Part shown: piece after piece, positions 1 through 8,116 of the stretch
Layout: each line of letters starts with the position of its first letter
Position numbering within the stretch: the stretch's first letter is position 1
From: Planctomycetota bacterium
Lineage (GTDB): Bacteria > Planctomycetota > UBA1135 > GCA-002686595
Length of the DNA: 40,983 bases
Assembly: GCA_027083445.1 (NCBI GenBank)
Contig: JALWOP010000395.1
Span: 1 to 40,983, forward strand
Direction of reading: 5' to 3'
Made by a program: the position numbers and the translations under genes
The notes under the pieces: model-generated
What the model saw: the letters and a program-made list of their open reading frames with translations, nothing else
What the model was told of the DNA's origin: nothing
Database searches by the model: none

Positions 1-1784
1 GCTGCACGATCGGGGGCCTCTCCCTTGGATGGGACGGGAGCGCGCGGCTTTCCGATCTGTTGCTGGCCTCCGCGGACGGCACCCCCCAGATGCGCATCGC
101 CAGCGCCGAGGTCGATGTGGCCTTGATGAAGGCGGTCGGCGGCTCGATCGAGGCATCCCTCCTGGTCAAGGACTGGTGGGTTCAGGCCGTGCGCCAGGAG
201 GATGGGAGCTGGTCCTTCGAGGAGCTCCTGCCCACACCGAAGGAGGGGGAGGGCGCCGATCGCGGCGCCTCGGGGAAAGAGGGTGGTGACGATGAACCGC
301 CGCCGGACGTACGCGCCAAGGTGACCTTGGAGGAGGGCGAGATCGAGTTCCAGGATGGGGACCAACGCGCCATCTTCGTCGTGACGGGAGCCTCCCTCGA
401 CCTGGTCGGCTTGGACAAGCCGGCTCCCCTCCATTTGGAGGGGGCGCTTTCGAGTTCGGGGCCGTTGGCCCTGGGAAGCGGAACCGTCGAGGTCACCGGG
501 GAGCTCGACCCAAAGAGCGGCAACGCCAGCCTCGACCTCACCTTTGACGGCACGAAGCTGGCCCTCGGGGATTTCGAGCAGGCGAGTCTCGGACTCGAGA
601 GCACGCTTGCACTGAGTGGGGACGCGCTGGGGGTGGAGCAGCTCTCCCTCGACAGTCCGGCGCTCACCCTGGAGGCCAGCGGAGCCCTGCGGGGTATCGA
701 GACTGGGGAGTTCTATCTGGCCGACGTCAAGGGCCAGGCCTCCTACCTGCCCGACGCCCTCGCCCCCCTGCTCGAAGGGGTGCTTCCGGGTCGCTTCGAG
801 GGTTCGGAGCGCAAGCAGGTCGAACTCTCCTTCGACGGACCCCTGGAGGGTTTCCAGCCCGAGGACCTGCTGGGTGGGGCCAAGGGGCATTCGACGATCG
901 AACTGGGCACCTACAGCGCTTTTGGCTTGGATGTCCAGGGTGGGGTCGCTCTCGACCTCGAACCAGGCAGCTTGAAGCTGGGTGGCGAACTGAACGCCGC
1001 CGGAGGGGCCTTCAACCTGGCCCTCGATTACAGCGGCGACGGCGCCGGTCTCAGCCTCTCCCTGAGCGGTGCCCAGGCCGATGCGCGCCTCGCACCCCTG
1101 CTTGGAGAACTGCATCCGGTCTTCAGCGGCTTGGAGAAGGTCGAGGGCGCTGCCCTCGACGGACTGCTCGACGCCAAGCTCTCCCTGCGCATCGACGGGC
1201 CGATCGATCTAGCGGGACTCGCCCAGGGTTTCGACCTCTCCCGGGTACGGGGAGAGGGATCGCTCAGCCTCTCCCAGGCACACATCACCGGCTCACCCCT
1301 CCTAGCCAAGCTCTTGAGCGCCGCCGGCCGTCCGGCGGAGACGCCCATCGACATGGCGCCCATCGCCTTTCACTTCGACGGCAAGAGGCTGAGCTATCGC
1401 GAGCCCTGGACCTGGCGTATCGGCGGCATCGAGACGCGCTTCACGGGAGGCGTCGGTGTGGACGGCAAGTTGGACATGGCGTGGGAGATCCCGATCACGG
1501 AGGCGATGATCGCCAAGCACGGCTTCCTCGAGGGGCTGGCCGGAAGGCTGGTGAGTGTTCCTCTCGGCGGCACCCTGACGGCACCCAAGCTCGACTGGAA
1601 GAACGCCTTCAAGGGTCTGACCGAGGGGGCCGCCAAGGAGGCCCTACGCGACGAGCTCGAGGGGCTGATCGACAAGAAGCTGCCCGGGGCGGACAAACTC
1701 GGGGCGGGCAAGCTCGACGCCGGAGAACTCGGCAAGAAGCTCTTCGGCGGCGGCAAGAAGAAAAAGGGTGGTGGCCGCCGCTAG
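1..1784 (+). CDS. AsmA/DUF748-like protein, C-terminal part (5' end outside window)
   Basis: The reading frame is open from the left edge (first full codon at position 3) to TAG at 1782-1784, so the N-terminus lies upstream of the window. The visible ~594 residues begin with a segment typical of AsmA-like proteins: a repetitive beta-rich stretch with a 'dGSWSFEELL' motif, as in the family's 'v.r..dG.wn...ll' signature. Alternating Gly/Leu/Asp-rich beta strands follow. The protein ends in a low-complexity Lys/Gly tail (about ten residues, KKKK then GGGRR). Known family members are periplasmic-facing, inner-membrane-anchored proteins linked to lipid or outer-membrane homeostasis; the anchor would be in the missing part. 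It converges on the permease gene, and the two stop codons overlap on one CTAG. Family assignment rests on pattern recognition only. Confidence 0.7.
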   Translation, partial: CTIGGLSLGWDGSARLSDLLLASADGTPQMRIASAEVDVALMKAVGGSIEASLLVKDWWVQAVRQEDGSWSFEELLPTPKEGEGADRGASGKEGGDDEPPPDVRAKVTLEEGEIEFQDGDQRAIFVVTGASLDLVGLDKPAPLHLEGALSSSGPLALGSGTVEVTGELDPKSGNASLDLTFDGTKLALGDFEQASLGLESTLALSGDALGVEQLSLDSPALTLEASGALRGIETGEFYLADVKGQASYLPDALAPLLEGVLPGRFEGSERKQVELSFDGPLEGFQPEDLLGGAKGHSTIELGTYSAFGLDVQGGVALDLEPGSLKLGGELNAAGGAFNLALDYSGDGAGLSLSLSGAQADARLAPLLGELHPVFSGLEKVEGAALDGLLDAKLSLRIDGPIDLAGLAQGFDLSRVRGEGSLSLSQAHITGSPLLAKLLSAAGRPAETPIDMAPIAFHFDGKRLSYREPWTWRIGGIETRFTGGVGVDGKLDMAWEIPITEAMIAKHGFLEGLAGRLVSVPLGGTLTAPKLDWKNAFKGLTEGAAKEALRDELEGLIDKKLPGADKLGAGKLDAGELGKKLFGGGKKKKGGGRR

Positions 1785-3034
1785 GCCGCCTCGGAGGGGC
1801 TGCCCTCGTCCTCGGCGGGGCCCCCTTCCCTTCGTCGCTTACGGCGTCGTTCCCGGGGAGGCCCGCTGCCCAGCATGATCGCCACCGGGCGGGTCGATTC
1901 GGAGCTGGCCAGGCAGATCTGTAGCCCCGCGGTCAAGGGGACGGCGAGGAAGCCGCCGACCACTCCCCACAGTCCGCTCCAGACCACTACCGAGACCACC
2001 ACCACCAGGGGCGAGAGGTTCAGCTCGCGCCCGAGGATGCGCGGTTCGATGAAGGAGCCCAGGCTGAGGTTCACCGACAGGTAGACGATGACGACGATCA
2101 CCGCCTTGACCCAGCTCGCTTCGTACGCCAGCGCGGTGATGGTGGGGAAGATGCCTGCAATGATGCTGCCGAAGGTGGGGATGTAGTTGAGCAGGAAGGT
2201 CAGGAACCCGAACAGCAGCGCGTAGGGGATCTCGAGCCAGACCAGGGCCAGGTAACAGAGCGCGCCGGTCAGGAAGGAGACCACCGTCTTGACGCCCAGG
2301 TAGCGCTGGATTCCACGCCCGATCGTCTCGAGGACCTTGGCCGCTTCGTCCCGCCGGTCCCCGGCGATGGCCAGGATCTTGCGCCGGAAGACCGCCTGCT
2401 CGGCGAAGATGAAGACCATGTAGATCATCACCAGCACCAGAGTGGTGATGAAGCCGAGCCCGCCGATGGCCAGGTCGCTGGCGATCACATCGATCTGGAC
2501 GTTGTGCAGAGCCTGCTCGATGTAGTTGACCAGTCCCGTGGGGAGCTCGGACTCCTTGAGCTTGAGGGTGATGCCGGCGACGATCTCCTTCCAACCGCCG
2601 GCCTGGCGCATGGCCTCCTCCTGGCTGGGAGCCAGGGGGTCGAAACGAGCGGGCTCCTCCCTCGGTTCTTGGGTGACCGCTGCTGCAGCCGTCTCGGGAT
2701 CGAGGGGCGGCCCGGCCTCCTCCGAACCGAGTCCCGGCTCGCTTTCCTGAACCGCGGCCGAGTTGCCCTCGAGGAAGGCCTGGATGTTCGCCTGGAAGAG
2801 CAGCCCCACCTGGACCAAGCCCAAGAAGAGCAGCCAGACCATGAGCACCACGGTCAGGGCGGGCGGGATGCCGCGGCGCGCCAGGCCAATCACGATCGGC
2901 TGCAGCATGCTCGCCAGGAGGAAGGCGATGGCGAGGGGCTTGAGGATGTCCGCCCCCACGTTCAGCACCCACCCGATCAGGATGGTTGCAATGACGCCGA
3001 GGAGGAAGGTCGTGGCCCGGTTGGCCTTGGACAT
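1781..3034 (-). CDS. AI-2E family (DUF20/YdiK-like) membrane permease
   Basis: A 417-residue integral membrane protein. It opens with a short basic N-terminus and two hydrophobic helices (residues ~8-50), then a third helix, then an acidic Pro/Glu/Ala-rich hydrophilic insert of roughly 65 residues. The C-terminal half holds about five helices, including the Pro/Gly-containing 'YALLFGFLTFLLNYIPTFG' region that is the most conserved part of the AI-2E/PF01594 family. Members are transporters of varied or unknown substrate; autoinducer-2 export is documented for few of them, so the substrate here is unknown. The ATG at 3034 is chosen because the hydrophobic core starts right after it, the upstream codons are Pro/Gly/Arg-rich, and AGGAG abuts it. 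The start is 85 bp from the divergent gene at 3120. The C-terminus is Arg/Lys/Glu-rich and cytosolic-like. Confidence 0.85.
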   Translation of the reverse strand: MSKANRATTFLLGVIATILIGWVLNVGADILKPLAIAFLLASMLQPIVIGLARRGIPPALTVVLMVWLLFLGLVQVGLLFQANIQAFLEGNSAAVQESEPGLGSEEAGPPLDPETAAAAVTQEPREEPARFDPLAPSQEEAMRQAGGWKEIVAGITLKLKESELPTGLVNYIEQALHNVQIDVIASDLAIGGLGFITTLVLVMIYMVFIFAEQAVFRRKILAIAGDRRDEAAKVLETIGRGIQRYLGVKTVVSFLTGALCYLALVWLEIPYALLFGFLTFLLNYIPTFGSIIAGIFPTITALAYEASWVKAVIVVIVYLSVNLSLGSFIEPRILGRELNLSPLVVVVSVVVWSGLWGVVGGFLAVPLTAGLQICLASSESTRPVAIMLGSGPPRERRRKRRREGGPAEDEGSPSEAA

Positions 3035-3091
3035 GCTCCTAGGGTAACCGCCGGCGGCCCCCCTCCGCGAGGTGGAGCCCGGGGCTCCTGG

Positions 3092-3097
3092 TAGAGT
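3092..3097 (+). promoter_or_regulatory. Putative -10 box TAGAGT for the 3120 operon
   Basis: TAGAGT lies 28 nt upstream of the ATG at 3120. A transcript starting about 7 nt downstream would place the strong ribosome-binding site AAGGAGGT (3106-3113) just inside the mRNA. The same TAGnnT pattern recurs upstream of several other genes in the window. No clear -35 box is visible. Confidence 0.4.
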
Positions 3098-3119
3098 GGG
3101 GCTCGAAGGAGGTCCGTCG

Positions 3120-3959
3120 ATGCTCATTCCCCTGGTCATGCTTCTCGTTCCGTTCCCCTCTCCGGTCCAAGACACGGGCTCCAGGGTCACCCCCGCTGGG
3201 GAGGAGGAGGTCAAGGCCTATCTGGCCCGCTATCGGGACGCATCCAAGAGCGGCGATGCTCGAGCGATCGCCGCCGCCCTGGCCCCGATGACGGCCCACG
3301 ACAATCCCGAGTTCCTGCGGCCGGCCCTCGACACGATCAGTTACCGCGCGAGCTCCTTCGACAAGCGCGAGGCGAGGCGTGAGGCGGCCGAGCTGGGTTC
3401 GACCTCCAAGAAGGACATCGACGTGGCGCTCCTGCATCGCGAGGCGCAGGTGCAGGTCGCCGCGGCGTTCGTTCTGGCCAACTATCCCGGGGAGCCCAAG
3501 GCTCTGAAGGGGTTGCTCAAGGCCTACAAGGACAAGGCGGTGCGCAAGTCCAAGCCCAAGGCCTTCGCCGCGATCATCACCGCCCTGGCCACCCTGGGTT
3601 ACGACAAACTCGAGAAGGAGATGCTGCAGCTCGTCGACCAGGCCACCGAGGAGGCGACCGCGCGGGCGGCGGTGCGCTACTTCGGGATCATTCGCAGCCA
3701 CAACTACTCCGCCCTGAAGAAGCTGGCCCAGATGCTCACGGCCCCCGCTCCGGGCGACGTGAACTCCGCCTCCAACCCTCCCGCCGGTTATTGGGCCGGA
3801 CGCTGGGAGGTGTGGAACTGGATCCGGCGCGATGTGACCTGGTCCCTGAAGCAGGTCACCGGCGAGACCTTCCGTCCCGCCGAGGGTGAGCATGAAGGGG
3901 ATACGAAGCGCGCACTCGAGTTCCTGAAGGCCAACAAGAAGAAGCTCGACCTGCGGTGA
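3120..3959 (+). CDS. Secreted HEAT-like helical-repeat protein
   Basis: A 279-residue protein with a short signal peptide (MLIPLVMLLVPFPSPVQ) followed by an all-alpha, Ala/Lys/Glu-rich body whose helix pairs resemble HEAT repeats. The ending, 'VTGETF' with a charged Lys-rich C-terminus, matches the cap seen in HEAT proteins of this type; the next gene has a comparable 'ITGQDL...WRRWW' cap. The start is fixed by an excellent Shine-Dalgarno sequence, AAGGAGGT at 3106-3113, 6 nt from the ATG, and by the signal peptide beginning there. The stop overlaps the GTG of the next gene by 4 nt (GTGA), so the two are probably translationally coupled and their products may act together. No enzymatic motif is seen; a protein-protein interaction role in the periplasm is inferred. 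Confidence 0.75.
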   Translation: MLIPLVMLLVPFPSPVQDTGSRVTPAGEEEVKAYLARYRDASKSGDARAIAAALAPMTAHDNPEFLRPALDTISYRASSFDKREARREAAELGSTSKKDIDVALLHREAQVQVAAAFVLANYPGEPKALKGLLKAYKDKAVRKSKPKAFAAIITALATLGYDKLEKEMLQLVDQATEEATARAAVRYFGIIRSHNYSALKKLAQMLTAPAPGDVNSASNPPAGYWAGRWEVWNWIRRDVTWSLKQVTGETFRPAEGEHEGDTKRALEFLKANKKKLDLR

Positions 3960-5842
3960 AGTGGGTCTCCTTGCTCTTTTTGGTGGGGGTGATCTTCCTG
4001 TCGACCTCCCCCTCGGCGGCGGAAGCTCCTCTTCGCCAGGACCCGCCCTCCGTCTCCGAGCTCCTGCGCACGATCCAAAAAAACAGGGACGGCACCGACC
4101 CCGTCGTTTTCGAAGAGCTTGCCCAGCACGCCTCGTCGGCGGCCCTGAAGGCCCTCGATCGGGCTTTGGGGGTCCTGCGCGATGAGACCCAGCGTGAACG
4201 GGTCTATGACGCCTTAGCGGCGTTTGCGGGGGTGGAGGCGCTCGCTCCCCGGGCGCTCTCGCTGGTCGAGAGGGAGGTTCGCCGGGCGAAGAGCGCTCCG
4301 TCGCGCCTTGCGGCGGCCCATGCGCTGCTTGCCTTCGATCCCCTCGACCTGGCCCGGGAGCTGGCGGTCGAGCACCGCGATCCCCTCGTGCGCGGGCTCT
4401 TAGGCGACGCCCTGGTCGTCGTGCGCGCAGCTTCGGAGGATCCTTCAGAGGTGCAGGCCATCCTTCAAGGGGGGCTCAGCCTCGAAGGGGGGGTGCACTA
4501 CCTGGGGATCGACCCCGACCGGGCGGCGCGCTTGGCCCAGCGTCCCCATCGAGAGGTCGTGCGCGAGGCCCTCGCCGCCCTCCAGAGCCGGGAGTGCCGC
4601 GCGGTCCTGGCGCGGGCCTTGGGAGATCCAAAGCTCGGGCGTCTCTGGAAGCTCCTGCTATTGCGACTGCTGGTCGAGGAGCGCGGGCCGGAGGTGGACG
4701 CCGCCTTCGCCACCGCCTGCCGGGACGCCGATGGGACCGTAGCGCTCCTCGCGATCGACCTCTTGGCGCGTCGCGTCGATCAAGGGGGCCGCGCCGAGAT
4801 CCTCGAAGGTCTGCTCGACCACCGCGAGGCCGCCGTGCGCCGGGCGGCGCTGGCGGCCCTCGGTCGCATCGCCCAGGGGGACGCTGCGTTCCGCCGGCGG
4901 CTCTCCGACTGGGCCGGGGATTCCGATCCCGCCCTGCGCATGGGCGCGGCGGCGGCCCTGGCCGAGGTGCGCACGCCGGAGGCGGTCGCGACGCTGGTGG
5001 GGATGATCCCCGACGAGGAGTGGTCGGTGCGTGCCGAAGTGCTTGCGGCCCTCTTGTCGGTACGGCCCAAGGCGGCGATCCCGATCCTGATCGAACGGCT
5101 CGAGAGTGAGCCGGGGCGCCTGGCGGCGGACGTGCACTCCACCCTGGTCGGGATCACGGGTCAGGACCTGGGCCGCCGCGCCGATCCGTGGCGGCGCTGG
5201 TGGCAGGGGGAGGGAGAGCGTTTCCACGTACCGGGACGGGCCGCGGCCCAGCGGGCCCTCGACCGGCGGGCCGCGGCCCATGCCCGCAGCAAGACAGCGG
5301 CTGCCCCGGCCGATTTCTACCGGATCGAGGTCGAGAGCGAGCGGGTGGTCTTCGTCCTCGACATCTCGGGTTCGATGCGCCTGCCGGCGAAGAGCGTGGG
5401 GCGCATCGAGCGCTCGCGCATGGACCTGGCCAAGGAAGAGCTCAGCGAGGTGCTGCGCAAGCTGCCCGATGGAACGCGCTTCAACCTGATCTTTTTCGAG
5501 GAGGAGGTCCACGCCTTCGCTCGGCGCACGCAGGAGATGAATCGCTCCCAGCGCGCCAAGGCACTGCGCTTCGTCGCGGATCAGTACGCCATCGGTTCGA
5601 CCGCGCTCTACCCCGCCCTGAAGCTCGCCTTCCAGGATCCCCTGGTCGACACGATCTACCTGCTCTCCGACGGAGCGCCGACGGTGGGTGAGATCACCGA
5701 CATCGAGGAGATCCGCGCCGAGGTGGCGCGCTGGAACGGCGCGCGTCACGTCAGGATTCACGGCATCTCGATGGGCCAGGACTCGACTCTCCTGCGCTGG
5801 CTCTGCGAGGACACCGGGGGCAGCTACCGCCGCGTGGACTGA
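3956..5842 (+). CDS. Secreted HEAT-repeat / VWA-domain protein
   Basis: A 628-residue protein. Residues 1-24 form a signal peptide ending SPSAAEA. Residues ~30-430 are Ala/Leu/Arg-rich helical HEAT-type repeats ('VRRAALAALGRIAQGD', 'LRMGAAAALAEVRTPEA', 'VRAEVLAALLSVRPKAA'). A Trp-rich junction (WRRWWQGEGERF) follows, then a von Willebrand A domain from ~460 to the end. The VWA metal-binding (MIDAS) motif DxSxS is intact as DISGS at residues 469-473, with the expected later 'LLSDGAPT' strand. Known proteins of this architecture use the VWA domain as a metal-dependent ligand-binding module; no substrate can be deduced. The GTG start overlaps the preceding stop (GTGA), making a two-gene operon with the upstream HEAT-like protein. 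A short 52-bp gap separates it from zwf. Confidence 0.85.
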   Translation: MKWVSLLFLVGVIFLSTSPSAAEAPLRQDPPSVSELLRTIQKNRDGTDPVVFEELAQHASSAALKALDRALGVLRDETQRERVYDALAAFAGVEALAPRALSLVEREVRRAKSAPSRLAAAHALLAFDPLDLARELAVEHRDPLVRGLLGDALVVVRAASEDPSEVQAILQGGLSLEGGVHYLGIDPDRAARLAQRPHREVVREALAALQSRECRAVLARALGDPKLGRLWKLLLLRLLVEERGPEVDAAFATACRDADGTVALLAIDLLARRVDQGGRAEILEGLLDHREAAVRRAALAALGRIAQGDAAFRRRLSDWAGDSDPALRMGAAAALAEVRTPEAVATLVGMIPDEEWSVRAEVLAALLSVRPKAAIPILIERLESEPGRLAADVHSTLVGITGQDLGRRADPWRRWWQGEGERFHVPGRAAAQRALDRRAAAHARSKTAAAPADFYRIEVESERVVFVLDISGSMRLPAKSVGRIERSRMDLAKEELSEVLRKLPDGTRFNLIFFEEEVHAFARRTQEMNRSQRAKALRFVADQYAIGSTALYPALKLAFQDPLVDTIYLLSDGAPTVGEITDIEEIRAEVARWNGARHVRIHGISMGQDSTLLRWLCEDTGGSYRRVD

Positions 5843-5880
5843 CCCCGCGGGCCGCGCTCGCAACCACCCGGGGGATGTCC

Positions 5881-5886
5881 TAGGCT
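5881..5886 (+). promoter_or_regulatory. Putative -10 box TAGGCT upstream of zwf
   Basis: TAGGCT lies only 8 nt before the GTG at 5895. If it is the -10 element, transcription would begin at or within a few nucleotides of the start codon, giving a leaderless or near-leaderless mRNA. This agrees with the absence of a Shine-Dalgarno sequence in front of that GTG. Confidence 0.4.
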
Positions 5887-5894
5887 GGCACGCC

Positions 5895-7430
5895 GTGAGC
5901 GAATCCCCCGTACAAGTGATGGCCGAGCCCGCTCGGCGTTTGCCTAGTGCTCCCCAGGCGACGCCCGATCCCTGTGCCCTGGTGCTCTTCGGAGTCACCG
6001 GCGACCTCGCCCGGCGCAAGATCGTGCCCGCGCTCTACCACCTGGCGGTAGCCGGGGCCCTGCCCGAGCACTTTGCCCTGGTGGGTTTCTCGCGCTCGGC
6101 GGGGGACGATGGCGCCCTGCGCCAGAGGCTGCGGAGCGCTTTGGAAACCCACGTCAAGGGCGGGCTCGACGAGGGGGTCTGGAAGCGCTTTGCCCCCCGC
6201 ATCCACGCCGTTCCCGGGGCCGTCGATGACCTCGTCGCCTACGCGCGCCTCTCGAAGAAGCTCGACGAGCTCGATCGGGAGTACGGCACCGAGGGTAACC
6301 ACCTCTTCTATTTCGCCACTCCCTCGTCGATCTTTGCAGCGATCCTCTCCCAGCTCAAGAAGTCCGAGCTGGTGGTGCCGCGCCGTAAGGCGTCGACGCG
6401 ACCCTGGTCCCGAGTCATCATCGAAAAACCCCTGGGGCACGACCTGGCGAGTTTCGAGGAGCTGACCGCCGTGACCCGCGGCGTGCTCGATGAGCACCAG
6501 ATCTATCGCATCGATCACTATCTGGGAAAGGAGACGGTCCAGAACATCCTCGTCTTCCGCTTCGCGAACGCGATCTTCGAGCCACTCTGGAATCAGCGCC
6601 ACATCGACCACGTGGAGATCACGATGGCCGAGAGCATCGGCGTCGAGGGCCGGGGGTCGTTCTACGAAGAAACGGGGGTCGTGCGGGACATCGTGCAGAA
6701 CCACCTCCTGCAGGTCTTGGCTCTCTGCACGATGGAGCCGCCGGTCGATTTCGGTCCCTACGAGATTCGCAACATGAAGAGCCAGGTGCTGCGTTCCCTG
6801 CGCCTGCTCCATCCCGGCGAGGTCGGTGAGAATGTCGTCTGGGGCCAGTACGAGGGCTATCGCGAGGAGCCGGGGGTCGATGCCCACTCGCGCACACCGA
6901 CCTTCGTCGCCATGCGCGCTTTCATCGACAACTGGCGATGGAATGGGGTGCCGTTCTATCTGCGGGCGGGCAAGGGATTGGCTGGAAGGTTGACCGAGGT
7001 CAGCTTCCACTTCCGCTCCGTTCCGGCCTGCCTCTTCGGGGACGAGACGACCTGTCGCTTGATTCCCTCCAACGTGCTCAAGATCCGCATTCAGCCCGAC
7101 GAGGGGATTTCCCTGGCGGTGGCCTCCAAGGTTCCGGGGGAGGGGCAGGGAGTGGGTGGCGTCAACATGGACTTCAGCTATGCGGAGGCCTTCGACCGCA
7201 AGCCGCCCGAGGCCTATGAGCGCCTCCTGCTCGACTGCATGCGCGGCGATCCGACCCTTTTCGCCCGCAAGGACGAGGTCGAGTTCTCTTGGGAGTTCGT
7301 CGATCCGATCCTGGCTGCCTACGAGGGTTCCAAGTTGCCTCTTTCCATCTATCCGCGGGGTTCCCAGGGCCCGGCGGAGGCTGCCGAGTTGCTCTCGCGC
7401 TCGGGACACAAGTGGGGCCCGATTTCGTGA
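5895..7430 (+). CDS. zwf: Glucose-6-phosphate 1-dehydrogenase
   Basis: Oxidises glucose-6-phosphate to 6-phosphogluconolactone with NADP+, the first step of the oxidative pentose-phosphate pathway, in the cytosol. With the GTG at 5895 the protein is 511 residues, close to the usual 480-510. It shows the nucleotide-binding motif GVTGDLARRK (residues 33-42) and the active-site signature RIDHYLGKE (205-213), whose His208 and Lys212 correspond to the family's catalytic and substrate-binding positions. 'FIDNWRWNGVPFYLRAGK', typical of the C-terminal half, is also present. An ATG at 5919 is an alternative start. Neither has a clear ribosome-binding site, but a -10-like TAGGCT ends 8 nt before the GTG. 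The stop overlaps the pgl start by 4 nt. It is followed by pgl and gnd in pathway order. Confidence 0.96.
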   Translation: MSESPVQVMAEPARRLPSAPQATPDPCALVLFGVTGDLARRKIVPALYHLAVAGALPEHFALVGFSRSAGDDGALRQRLRSALETHVKGGLDEGVWKRFAPRIHAVPGAVDDLVAYARLSKKLDELDREYGTEGNHLFYFATPSSIFAAILSQLKKSELVVPRRKASTRPWSRVIIEKPLGHDLASFEELTAVTRGVLDEHQIYRIDHYLGKETVQNILVFRFANAIFEPLWNQRHIDHVEITMAESIGVEGRGSFYEETGVVRDIVQNHLLQVLALCTMEPPVDFGPYEIRNMKSQVLRSLRLLHPGEVGENVVWGQYEGYREEPGVDAHSRTPTFVAMRAFIDNWRWNGVPFYLRAGKGLAGRLTEVSFHFRSVPACLFGDETTCRLIPSNVLKIRIQPDEGISLAVASKVPGEGQGVGGVNMDFSYAEAFDRKPPEAYERLLLDCMRGDPTLFARKDEVEFSWEFVDPILAAYEGSKLPLSIYPRGSQGPAEAAELLSRSGHKWGPIS

Positions 7431-8116
7431 GGCGCGTTCAGATCGAAGAGGACCTGGTCCGTCCGGCGACCGAGTGGCTGGTCTCCCGCATCGAGGCTTC
7501 CATCCGTGCCCGTGGTTTGGCCTGCATCGCCCTCTGCGGAGGGTCGACTCCAGGCCCTGTCTACCGCGCCCTGGCGGAGCGGATCGATTGGTCGGCGGTG
7601 CACATCTATTTCGGCGATGAACGCTGTGTGTCGCCCGAGGATCCGGAGTCGACCTATCGACTCGTGCGGGAATCTCTCCTCGATCGGATCGCCGGCCCAG
7701 CGCCGGTGGTGCACCGGATGGAGGGCGAGGATCCCGACCATGCGGCCGCGGCGCGGCGCTACGCGCGCGACCTGCCGGAGCGGCTGGATGTGGCGCTGCA
7801 AGGCATGGGCTCCGACGGGCACACCGCGTCGCTCTTTCCGGGCCACCCCGCGGTCGAGGTCTGGGATCGGCGCGTCGTTGCGGTCTTGGACGCCCCCAAA
7901 CCGCCGCCGGAGCGTTTGAGCTTGACCCTGCCGGTCCTTTCCGAGGCGAGGGAGACTCTGGTTCTGGCCCGCGGCGGCGACAAGGCCCAGGCTGCTGCCC
8001 GGGCCCTGCACGGTCCTCTCGATCCGGCGGCATGTCCGGTACAGATCTGCCGCGGAGGAACATGGATTCTCGACCCGGCCGCCGCGGCGGCGCTCGACTT
8101 GGAGGCGTTGGAATGA
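7427..8116 (+). CDS. pgl: 6-phosphogluconolactonase
   Basis: Hydrolyses 6-phosphogluconolactone to 6-phosphogluconate, the second step of the oxidative pentose-phosphate pathway. The 229-residue product has the family landmarks: 'LCGGSTP' phosphate-binding loop (Cys37-Gly38-Gly39-Ser40), 'YFGDERCV' and 'GMGSDGHTASLFPGHP'. The length fits the DevB/Pgl family. The GTG at 7427 is chosen because it overlaps the zwf stop as GTGA; upstream codons in the same frame lie inside zwf and look non-coding. The stop in turn overlaps the gnd start as ATGA. These overlaps imply translational coupling, so the three enzymes are probably made in balance. Confidence 0.95.
   Translation: MRRVQIEEDLVRPATEWLVSRIEASIRARGLACIALCGGSTPGPVYRALAERIDWSAVHIYFGDERCVSPEDPESTYRLVRESLLDRIAGPAPVVHRMEGEDPDHAAAARRYARDLPERLDVALQGMGSDGHTASLFPGHPAVEVWDRRVVAVLDAPKPPPERLSLTLPVLSEARETLVLARGGDKAQAAARALHGPLDPAACPVQICRGGTWILDPAAAAALDLEALE

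Noticed and set aside
1781-3034. Calling the permease an autoinducer-2 exporter
   Set aside because: The family name reflects a few members; no quorum-sensing genes are nearby and the sequence does not define the substrate.
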